The notes beneath the pieces are model-generated. The model made no database searches, was not told where the DNA came from, and worked only from the letters and a program-made list of their open reading frames with translations. A DNA stretch of 5,086 nt from contig JAQGOI010000332.1 of the NCBI GenBank assembly GCA_028293685.1, positions 1 to 5,086 on the forward strand, given 5' to 3'. Each line of letters starts with the position of its first letter. Position 1 is the stretch's first letter. The DNA is from Lysobacteraceae bacterium. GTDB lineage: Bacteria > Pseudomonadota > Gammaproteobacteria > Xanthomonadales > Xanthomonadaceae. Position numbers and translations under genes: made by a program. Of this stretch, positions 1-5,086 are shown in pieces.

Positions 1-2640
1 GGCAACGCGGCTGTGGCGCCGGTACTGGCCGACCAGGACACCAGCCAATGGCCCGCATTGCTGCGTCGTTTTCGCGCTGCCGAGTCCACGCGGCTCGTCT
101 GGCGGGACGTACTCGGCCGGGATGATGTGGATGCAACGCTGGCGGGAAGCACGCAGCTGGCCGAGTGCTGTCTGCAGCTTGCGCTCGATGCGCTCGAGCG
201 CGAGTTCGTGCAACGGTATGGCGTCGTGCGCAACGCGGCGGGCGTCGCGCAGCGTCTGGTCGTGTTCGGCCTCGGAAAGCTCGGTGGCGGCGAGCTGAAC
301 TTCTCGTCCGACATCGACCTCGTCTACGCCTACGACAGCGACAGTGGCGTCGCACCGGAAAGCAGTGGCGGCTCCCGATCGATCGCGACCGAGGACTATT
401 TCGCGCGGCTGGGCCAGCAGCTGGCCAGGTTGCTGGGCGAAGTCACGACCGACGGCTTCTGCCATCGGGTGGATCTGCGACTGCGCCCGTTCGGAAACTC
501 CGGCCGCATCGCCTTGTCGTTTGCCGGGATGGAGCAGTACTTCCAGCGCGAGGGACGCGACTGGGAGCGCTACGCGTGGCAGAAGGCGCGTCCGGTGGCA
601 GGCGATCTTGCGGCTGGTGAACGCTTTCTCGACGTCCTGCGGCCGTTCGTCTATCGGCGCTACCTCGATTACGGCGCACTGGATGGCCTGCGCGAAATGA
701 AAGCAACCATCGCCGCCGAGGTGGCGCGCAAGGAGCTGGCTGACGACATCAAGCGTGGACCTGGCGGCATCCGCGAAATCGAGTTCCTGGTGCAGGCGCT
801 GCAGCTGATTCGCGGCGGCCGCGAAGCGGCGTTGCGCGAACGGCGGCTGCTGCCCGCGCTTGCGGCATTGGTCGACGCTGGGCACATCGGCGCCGATGCC
901 GGCGTGGCACTGCGCGATGCCTATCGTTTCCTGCGTCGACTCGAAAACCGCCTGCAGATGCTGCGCGACGCACAGACGCACGCCTTGCCGGATCGCAGTG
1001 AAGACCGCGCGCGCATCGCCTGCGGATTGGGCGCAACGGATTGGGACGCCCTGCGTCGGCAGCTGGACAATCATCGCGCGCGAGTGAACACGGAGTTCAG
1101 CGCGCTGCTGGCGCCAAGGCGCCGCCAGGCGGCGGCAGGTTCACTTGCACATTACTGGCGTGCGCTACCCGAAGGCGGAGACCAGGACGCGTTGGCAACG
1201 GCAGGTTTCGATGGCATCGCCGCTGCCGACGCCAGTTTGCGCGACCTCGTGCGCTCGCCGGCGCTGCGCGCATTGTCCGACAACGCGCGCGTTCGGCTGG
1301 ACCGCGTGTTGCCGGCATTGCTCGATGCCGCGGGTGCTTCCGCGCAACCCGACGCGGCATTGCGGCGTCTGCTGCCCATACTGCAGACGCTGTTGAGACG
1401 CGCAAGTTACCTGGCGTTGCTCGACGAGCAACCGGCGGCGCTGCAGCGGCTGGTGGACGTGGTCGCACGCAGTGCGCTGCTTGCCGAGCGCCTGGCGGCC
1501 TATCCGTTGCTGCTGGACGAATTGCTCGACTTGCGAGTCGGTGGACCGATGCCGACGCGCGCGGACCTGCAACAGGCCTGCGCAACGGCCTTGACTGCAC
1601 CCGATACCGAAGCGGCGTTGCAGGTGCTGGGCGAGGTGCGACAGGCGCTGAGTTTCCGCATCGCACTGGCGACGCTCGACGCACGCCAGGGTGCACAGCT
1701 CGGTGCGAGGCAACTGGCCTGGCTCGCCGACGCGGTCCTTGCCGTCACGGTGCAGTTGGCGACGCGGGAAACCGCGGTGGCGCACGGACGGATCGTTTCG
1801 CCCGGTACCGACAGCGTGCCATTGGCGGTCGTGGGTTACGGCAGCCTGGGCGGCGAGGAGCTTGGATTCGGCTCCGATCTGGATATCGTGTTCCTGTACG
1901 ACGCGGCAGCCGACCTGCAGTCGGACGGTGATCGTCCGTTCGACGCACCACGCTGGTTCGCGCGACTGGCGCAGAAGATCGTGGCGCTGCTCGGTGCCAC
2001 GACCGGCGCCGGGCGCCTGTTCGACGTCGATGTGCGTTTGCGGCCCGACGGCGCGAAAGGCCTGCTGGTGTCGACGGTATCGGGTTTCGCCGACTACCAG
2101 CGCGAGCGCGCATGGACATGGGAACACCAGGCGCTGGTTCGGGCACGCTGCATCGCTGGCGATGCGCAGGTGTGCGCGTCGTTCGAGGCCATCCGCACGC
2201 AGACGTTGACGCGTGTGCGCGACCCGGAGCGCCTGCGCAGCGACGTCGCGGCGATGCGCGCGAAGATGCGCGCGGAACTCGACCGCACTGCGTCGGGTGA
2301 GTCGGGGCAACGCTTCGACCTGAAGCAGGGCGTCGGCGGTCTGGTGGACCTGGAGTTCCTGCTGCAATACCTGGTCTTGCGCGATGCGCACCGGTTGCCG
2401 GCGTTGCTGGTCCCGCGCGACACCCCCGGGCTGCTCGCCGCGCTATGCCACGCCGGCAGCTTGCCGGCCGACACCTGTGCGGCTTTGTCGGATGCGCATG
2501 CGGTACTGCTCGATGCCGGCCTGCGCTGCACGCTGGACCGACGCGCCAGGATGACCGCGGAAACACCCGCCATCAGCAAAGCACGCGCCGGCATTCTCGA
2601 TGCAACCCGGGCGTTTGGCCTGGCGGATGACGTTGGCTAG
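1..2640 (+). CDS. glnE: Bifunctional glutamine synthetase adenylyltransferase / adenylyl-removing enzyme, 5' end outside window
   Basis: GlnE adds AMP to a tyrosine of each glutamine synthetase subunit when nitrogen is plentiful and removes it by phosphorolysis when nitrogen is short, in response to PII protein and glutamine in the cytosol. The reading frame is open from base 1, so the GTG at 13 is only the first start-like codon, not the true start. Counting that GTG as residue 1, there are two nucleotidyltransferase halves. The N-terminal (removing) half has [17 protein letters not shown] at 86-102 with acids D100 and D102, a third acid in DLRLRPFG from D154, and the [14 protein letters not shown] segment from 245. 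The C-terminal (adenylylating) half repeats this plan: [17 protein letters not shown] at 608-624 with D622/D624, DVRLRPDG from D673, and [14 protein letters not shown] from 769. A helical linker lies between them. The 875 residues seen, plus about 70 missing by comparison with the E. coli enzyme (about 946 aa), give a normal full length. Both active sites look intact. Confidence 0.97.
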   Translation, partial: GNAAVAPVLADQDTSQWPALLRRFRAAESTRLVWRDVLGRDDVDATLAGSTQLAECCLQLALDALEREFVQRYGVVRNAAGVAQRLVVFGLGKLGGGELNFSSDIDLVYAYDSDSGVAPESSGGSRSIATEDYFARLGQQLARLLGEVTTDGFCHRVDLRLRPFGNSGRIALSFAGMEQYFQREGRDWERYAWQKARPVAGDLAAGERFLDVLRPFVYRRYLDYGALDGLREMKATIAAEVARKELADDIKRGPGGIREIEFLVQALQLIRGGREAALRERRLLPALAALVDAGHIGADAGVALRDAYRFLRRLENRLQMLRDAQTHALPDRSEDRARIACGLGATDWDALRRQLDNHRARVNTEFSALLAPRRRQAAAGSLAHYWRALPEGGDQDALATAGFDGIAAADASLRDLVRSPALRALSDNARVRLDRVLPALLDAAGASAQPDAALRRLLPILQTLLRRASYLALLDEQPAALQRLVDVVARSALLAERLAAYPLLLDELLDLRVGGPMPTRADLQQACATALTAPDTEAALQVLGEVRQALSFRIALATLDARQGAQLGARQLAWLADAVLAVTVQLATRETAVAHGRIVSPGTDSVPLAVVGYGSLGGEELGFGSDLDIVFLYDAAADLQSDGDRPFDAPRWFARLAQKIVALLGATTGAGRLFDVDVRLRPDGAKGLLVSTVSGFADYQRERAWTWEHQALVRARCIAGDAQVCASFEAIRTQTLTRVRDPERLRSDVAAMRAKMRAELDRTASGESGQRFDLKQGVGGLVDLEFLLQYLVLRDAHRLPALLVPRDTPGLLAALCHAGSLPADTCAALSDAHAVLLDAGLRCTLDRRARMTAETPAISKARAGILDATRAFGLADDVG

Positions 2641-3614
2641 AGTCCGAAGCGGTCCCTGACTTCGCCGGCGACGCGCGCGGTTTCGCGTAGCGGAGTCACC
2701 GCGAACGTCGGCAGCGCCGGCGCCATCGCGCGGATCCGACCCATCGCCAGCAGCGATTCCAGAAACACGCGCAAGCGACCGCGCGCGCGCGCCGGATCGA
2801 ACACGTGCACGGGTACGCTGGTGGCACAGGCCTCGGAAATCATGTTGACCGAATCGGGCGAGCACACGATCCGGTCCGCCCAGCCGAGCAACCCGGCGTA
2901 CGGATTGTCGCCATCCTCCGCCCCCAGCCAGATGAGTCCTGGCATCTGCGCGCAACGCAAACGCAATGCATCACGCACCGCGGACGGCGTGCGTCGCGAC
3001 GTCGTCAGCAGCACGCTGCCGCCATCGGTTTGCAACGCCGATTGCGCCTTGGCGACCATCCGTAGGCAATCGTCGACACCCATTCGCACATGTCGGCTCG
3101 GTCCGCCCAGCAGCACGGCCGTGCGCGGGCGAGGGAGATCGCCCAAGCCGGTAAAAGACGCGCGCCCGTTCGCGAGCCATTGCCCGTCGACGGGATGCAG
3201 GCTGCCGATCGTTGAGATCACATTGGCGCCGCGCAGGCGGTCGTGCGCGGGTGCGATCACAACGTCCCAATGCTTCGGATCGAGTCGTGGATCGAGGATC
3301 TGCACGACGCGTGACCCGCGTGCACGCAGCAGCCGCGTTGCCAGTGCCGCCTGCCGCCCGCAACCAATGGCAATGAGTGGCGGAGCGCTCAAGTCGACTG
3401 CGAAATCGGGGCCGAATGCACGGCGGCTGATGGGAGCGAGTACAGGTGCCCACGCCCTCCAGGGCAGCCTTGCGTCCAGGAGGCAGCCCTTGACCGGATG
3501 GACGCCCAGGCCTTCGGCGAGGGCATCGGCCTGTCGAAGGTTTCCGGCGTGGCCATCGGTCAGCGTCCACACGGCCGCGATCCGGGAGCCAATGAATGGG
3601 GCGGGTCGTTCCAT
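2637..3614 (-). CDS. DUF1022 / mitochondrial fission ELM1-like family protein, function unknown
   Basis: This 325-residue protein belongs to the family named after plant ELM1, a mitochondrial fission factor; the role of the bacterial members is not established. Visible family signatures (numbered from the ATG at 3614) are [13 protein letters not shown] at 16-28, GCGRQAA at 84-90, QILDPRLDP at about 105-113, [10 protein letters not shown] at 170-179, TTSRRTP at 204-210, and [11 protein letters not shown] followed by DSVNMISEA at 237-262. The C-terminal part (a glycine-rich strand, then an 'AD.iv...DS..m.sEA' segment before VPVHVF) resembles the nucleotide-sugar half of GT-B glycosyltransferases, so an envelope sugar-transfer role is possible; that is inference. 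I see no signal peptide or clear membrane span. The frame also opens at a TTG at 3626, adding four residues. I prefer the ATG because it places the conserved WTLTDG at the usual distance, although neither start has a strong Shine-Dalgarno sequence. It is convergent with glnE, sharing a CTAG stop, and divergent from the nitroreductase gene. Confidence 0.88.
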   Translation of the reverse strand: MERPAPFIGSRIAAVWTLTDGHAGNLRQADALAEGLGVHPVKGCLLDARLPWRAWAPVLAPISRRAFGPDFAVDLSAPPLIAIGCGRQAALATRLLRARGSRVVQILDPRLDPKHWDVVIAPAHDRLRGANVISTIGSLHPVDGQWLANGRASFTGLGDLPRPRTAVLLGGPSRHVRMGVDDCLRMVAKAQSALQTDGGSVLLTTSRRTPSAVRDALRLRCAQMPGLIWLGAEDGDNPYAGLLGWADRIVCSPDSVNMISEACATSVPVHVFDPARARGRLRVFLESLLAMGRIRAMAPALPTFAVTPLRETARVAGEVRDRFGL

Positions 3615-3645
3615 TATTGCGACCAATCGTTCCGTTGCGCGGTCT

Positions 3646-3655
3646 GTGGCGCCAC
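3646..3655. repeat. 10-bp perfect palindrome GTGGCGCCAC, possible operator
   Basis: GTGGCGCCAC is self-complementary over all ten bases; the flanking T/G pair breaks the symmetry. It lies in the divergent spacer, 11 bp upstream of the weak TACACT box, where it would overlap a -35 region. A dimeric repressor or activator could bind here, but short GC palindromes are common in DNA this GC-rich, so the assignment is speculative. Confidence 0.25.
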
Positions 3656-3722
3656 GCGTGACACTTTACACTGCGACCCCACACACAAACCCCGGCGCCG
3701 CTGATTCAGGGCGGCGACCCAA

Positions 3723-3727
3723 AAGGA
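3723..3727 (+). promoter_or_regulatory. Ribosome binding site of the nitroreductase gene
   Basis: AAGGA sits 6 bases before the ATG at 3734, within an A-rich run after a GC-rich leader. This is good Shine-Dalgarno spacing and supports that ATG as the start. Confidence 0.75.
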
Positions 3728-3733
3728 TCCCCC

Positions 3734-4327
3734 ATGACCCATTCCGCGCTCGACGCTCCCGCCCTGGACCAGTTGTTCCGCCAGGCGCGCACGTACAACG
3801 CGTTTTCTGGCGATGTCAGCGACCAGACCTTGCGCGAGCTGTATGACCTGGTCAAGTTCGGCCCGACGACCGCCAACGCGAGCCCGGCGCGCTTCGTGTT
3901 CGTGCGCAGTCCCGAAGGCAAGGCCAGGCTGGAGCCGGCGCTGTCCGAAGGCAACCATGACAAGACGATGTCCGCGCCCGTGACGGTCATCGTTGCCTAT
4001 GACCTGGCCTTCTACGAAAAGCTCCCCGTGCTGTTTCCACACGTCGACGCGAAAGCCTGGTTCGAAGGCCAGCCCGAAACCGAGCTGACCACGGTTGCGC
4101 TGCGCAACAGCAGCCTGCAGGGCGCTTACCTGATTCTCGCTGCGCGCGCACTCGGGCTGGATTGCGGTCCGATGTCCGGTTTCGACAACGCCAAGGTCGA
4201 CGCGGCATTTTTTGCAGGCACGCAGATCCGTTCGAACTTCCTCGTCAACCTTGGCCATGGCGATCCGACGAGCATCTTCGCGCGCTCGCCACGTCTTGGA
4301 TTCGACGAGGCATGCCGGATCGAGTAG
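3734..4327 (+). CDS. rutE: RutE-type malonic semialdehyde reductase / FMN nitroreductase family protein
   Basis: RutE is a cytosolic flavin-dependent reductase that, in the Rut uracil-degradation pathway, reduces malonic semialdehyde to 3-hydroxypropionate with NAD(P)H. The 197-residue product matches E. coli RutE (196 aa) closely from end to end as I recall that sequence. Shared stretches include QARTYN at 17-22, LRELY at 33-37, [14 protein letters not shown] at 43-56, [10 protein letters not shown] at 81-90, [11 protein letters not shown] at 124-134, [11 protein letters not shown] at 141-151, FLVNLGHGD at 169-177 and PRLGFDEAC at 186-194. These cover the FMN-binding and dimer-forming regions of the compact nitroreductase fold. 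The start is fixed by the AAGGA at 3723-3727. No rutA-D, rutF or rutG lies beside it in this window; yceI and pirin follow instead. The physiological substrate may therefore be another small aldehyde, or a nitro or quinone compound. Family assignment is firm, exact substrate uncertain. Confidence 0.92.
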   Translation: MTHSALDAPALDQLFRQARTYNAFSGDVSDQTLRELYDLVKFGPTTANASPARFVFVRSPEGKARLEPALSEGNHDKTMSAPVTVIVAYDLAFYEKLPVLFPHVDAKAWFEGQPETELTTVALRNSSLQGAYLILAARALGLDCGPMSGFDNAKVDAAFFAGTQIRSNFLVNLGHGDPTSIFARSPRLGFDEACRIE

Positions 4328-4358
4328 CGACTGCGATAGCCCTCCCGAATTTCCCACC

Positions 4359-4363
4359 AGGAA
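4359..4363 (+). promoter_or_regulatory. Ribosome binding site of yceI
   Basis: AGGAA lies 7 bases before the ATG at 4371. It selects this start over upstream in-frame codons, since the frame is open back to about 4212. The choice agrees with the signal peptide beginning exactly at this ATG. The 43-bp gap after the nitroreductase stop shows no terminator-like hairpin with a T-run, which favours read-through from that gene. Confidence 0.75.
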
Positions 4364-4370
4364 CAAACCC

Positions 4371-4979
4371 ATGAAGCACCTGAGCATTCTTGCCGCCGCG
4401 CTGTTGACGATGGCGGGCGCCGCCAGCGCCAAACCCGCGCATTTCAATCTCGATCCAAACCATACCCAGGTCGCGATCAGCTGGACCCACTTCGGCTTCA
4501 GCCATCCGGCCGCACGTTTCGACTCGGTGACGGGTGATTTCAATTTCGACGTCGTCGATCCCACGCACTCCAGCATCGTCGTCACCATCCCCATCGCGAG
4601 CCTGGATACCGGCGTGCCTGCGCTGGACAAGCACCTGAAGAGCCCCGACTTCTTCGATGCCGGACGCTTCCCCACGGCGACGTTCAAGAGCACCAGCGTG
4701 CAGCGGGTCGGCGAGCACGGATTGAAAGTCAGCGGTGACCTCACCATCCACGGCGTCACCAAACCGGCTGTGCTTGACGTGACCGTCAACAAGATCGGCG
4801 ACCATCCGATGGGTGGCGTGGCAGCCGGCTTCGATGCGAAGACGGTGGTCAGACGGAGCGACTTCGGCATCACCAAATACGTGCCGAACGTCAGCGACGA
4901 CATCGCGATCACGATAACGACGGAAGCCAAGCTCGACCAGCCGGCTCCTGCGGACCAGAAACCTGCGGACAAGAAATGA
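4371..4979 (+). CDS. yceI: YceI family periplasmic lipid-binding protein
   Basis: YceI proteins are secreted, lipocalin-like beta-barrels that hold a long isoprenoid chain such as a polyprenyl or quinone-type lipid; the biological role of most members is unsettled, with links to stress and to quinone handling. The 202-residue product starts with a clear Sec signal peptide: MK at the N-terminus, a hydrophobic core at about 4-15, and an A-S-A site at 18-20 predicting cleavage before K21. The mature part carries the family pattern: LDPNHTQVAISWTHFGFS at 27-44, DKHLKSPDFFDAGRFPTATF at 86-105, GDLTIHGVTKP at 122-132, and RRSDFGI at 161-167. There is no lipobox cysteine, so it should be soluble in the periplasm. 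The last dozen residues are a charged, proline-rich tail made of two tandem copies of a PAD(Q/K)K unit, which looks disordered. The start is set by the AGGAA at 4359-4363. The stop overlaps the start of the pirin gene. Confidence 0.95.
   Translation: MKHLSILAAALLTMAGAASAKPAHFNLDPNHTQVAISWTHFGFSHPAARFDSVTGDFNFDVVDPTHSSIVVTIPIASLDTGVPALDKHLKSPDFFDAGRFPTATFKSTSVQRVGEHGLKVSGDLTIHGVTKPAVLDVTVNKIGDHPMGGVAAGFDAKTVVRRSDFGITKYVPNVSDDIAITITTEAKLDQPAPADQKPADKK
4947..4976 (+). repeat. Two tandem 15-bp repeats at the 3' end of yceI
   Basis: CCTGCGGACCAGAAA (4947-4961) is followed directly by CCTGCGGACAAGAAA (4962-4976), identical at 14 of 15 positions. In frame they encode PADQK then PADKK, the end of YceI. 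The last A of the second copy is the A of the ATG of the next gene, so the repeat also forms the upstream translation-initiation region of the pirin gene. Near-identity suggests recent duplication by replication slippage. Confidence 0.9.
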
Positions 4980-5086
4980 TCGTCGAGCGTCCCTCCAGCG
5001 CGCGCGGTGTCGCCAATGCCGGCTGGCTCGACAGCCGGCACACATTCTCGTTTGGTCATTACCACGATCCGCAGTGGATGGGCTTC
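4976..5086 (+). CDS. Pirin family protein (YhaK-like, quercetinase-type cupin), 3' end outside window
   Basis: Only the first 37 codons are in the window. The N-terminus, beginning MIVERPSSARGVANAGWLDS and continuing RHTFSFGHYHDPQWMGF, is the standard opening of YhaK-type pirins: compare the RGHANHGWLDSWHTFSF stretch of E. coli YhaK. Pirins are cytosolic double-cupin metalloproteins; YhaK and YhhW relatives have been linked to quercetin 2,3-dioxygenase activity and to redox sensing, with the real substrate generally unknown. The metal-binding histidines lie further downstream, so cofactor and activity cannot be judged here. The ATG overlaps the yceI stop as ATGA, implying translational coupling; upstream there is only a weak GGA (4967-4969) as Shine-Dalgarno. 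No other plausible start occurs in the frame before the conserved RG..N.GWLDS motif, so this start is well supported. Confidence 0.9.
   Translation, partial: MIVERPSSARGVANAGWLDSRHTFSFGHYHDPQWMGF
5017..5040 (+). repeat. 9-bp inverted repeat with 6-nt loop inside the pirin start region
   Basis: TGCCGGCTG (5017-5025) and CAGCCGGCA (5032-5040) are perfect inverted arms around the loop GCTCGA. The predicted RNA hairpin is GC-rich and starts about 40 nt after the pirin ATG. It lies in codons of the conserved GWLDSRHT motif, so it may simply follow from that protein sequence. No T-run follows, so it is not a typical intrinsic terminator. Confidence 0.6.

Larger units (their letters stand above)
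3615..3733. promoter_or_regulatory. Divergent intergenic spacer, likely holding promoters for both flanking genes
   Basis: This 119-bp gap separates the starts of the leftward ELM1-like gene and the rightward nitroreductase gene, so promoters for both should lie here or overlap the gene starts. The only AT-leaning patch is around 3661-3672. On the + strand it offers TACACT (3667-3672), matching 4 of 6 bases of a sigma-70 -10 box; on the - strand it offers TGTAAA (3665-3670), also 4 of 6. Neither has a convincing -35 partner at 16-18 bp. A 10-bp palindrome lies at 3646-3655, and a 6-bp GC hairpin (arms 3696-3701 and 3711-3716) lies in the presumed leader of the nitroreductase gene. Promoter function is inferred mainly from gene orientation. 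Confidence 0.45.

Noticed and set aside
13..15. GTG at 13 as the true glnE start
   Set aside because: The frame is open back to base 1, and comparison of the first active-site motif with E. coli GlnE indicates about 70 more residues upstream.
1041..1931. A 296-codon frame on the plus strand overlapping glnE
   Set aside because: It is an Arg/Ala/Gly-rich out-of-frame product over an intact glnE frame, with no domain.
1165..2391. A 408-codon open frame on the minus strand inside glnE
   Set aside because: It lies wholly within conserved glnE coding sequence, has a Gln/Arg-rich low-complexity composition typical of an antisense shadow, and shows no recognisable domain.
2645..2664. Possible terminator hairpin after glnE (CGAAG / CTTCG)
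   Set aside because: The stem is only 5 bp with a 10-base loop, no T-run follows, and it lies inside the coding end of the ELM1-like gene.
3696..3716. CGCCGC / GCGGCG hairpin in the nitroreductase leader as a riboswitch or attenuator
   Set aside because: It is one 6-bp stem with a 9-base loop, no alternative pairing and no known riboswitch core; chance is likely at this GC content.
3614..5065. A 483-codon open frame on the minus strand opposite the nitroreductase, yceI and pirin genes, ending TAATG against the ELM1-like start
   Set aside because: The plus strand holds three clearly recognised proteins with proper ribosome sites. The antisense product resembles no family I know and starts at a GTG inside pirin; long antisense frames are expected in GC-rich DNA where stop codons are rare.
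1..5086. Mobile element, CRISPR, phage or defence system
   Set aside because: No transposase, integrase, terminal repeats, spaced repeats or defence-type domains are visible, and base composition looks even across the genes.

Overview
The window is a gene-dense stretch of a GC-rich proteobacterial chromosome. GC-rich third positions, the glnE type and the protein sequences fit a gammaproteobacterium near Xanthomonadales/Lysobacterales. That placement is a judgement from recognisable sequence similarity, not a search result. I see no mobile elements, tRNA, rRNA or CRISPR. Five protein genes fill almost everything; the first and last run off the edges.

Layout. Bases 1-2640 (+) are most of glnE, the two-headed adenylyltransferase/adenylyl-removing enzyme that controls glutamine synthetase; about 70 N-terminal codons lie upstream of the window. 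Convergent to it, 2637-3614 (-) encodes a protein of the DUF1022/ELM1 family, whose bacterial role is unknown. The two genes share their stop codons in one CTAG. A 119-bp divergent spacer (3615-3733) separates the ELM1-like gene from a rightward three-gene set: a RutE-type FMN nitroreductase (3734-4327), a secreted YceI-family lipid-binding protein (4371-4979), and the first 37 codons of a YhaK-type pirin (4976-5086, cut by the window end).

How they may work together. glnE is a stand-alone nitrogen-control gene here; its link to the ELM1-like gene is only tail-to-tail position. The nitroreductase, YceI and pirin genes are same-strand and tightly packed (43-bp gap, then an ATGA stop/start overlap), so they probably form one operon. 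All three families have been tied loosely to redox, quinone or reactive-carbonyl chemistry. A shared detoxification role is an inference. The RutE homologue shows none of the other rut pyrimidine-degradation genes next to it inside this window.

I found no clear new biological system. The most useful second looks are the uncharacterised ELM1-like protein, the rutE-yceI-pirin grouping, the 15-bp tandem duplication at the end of yceI, and the shared CTAG stop of the convergent pair.
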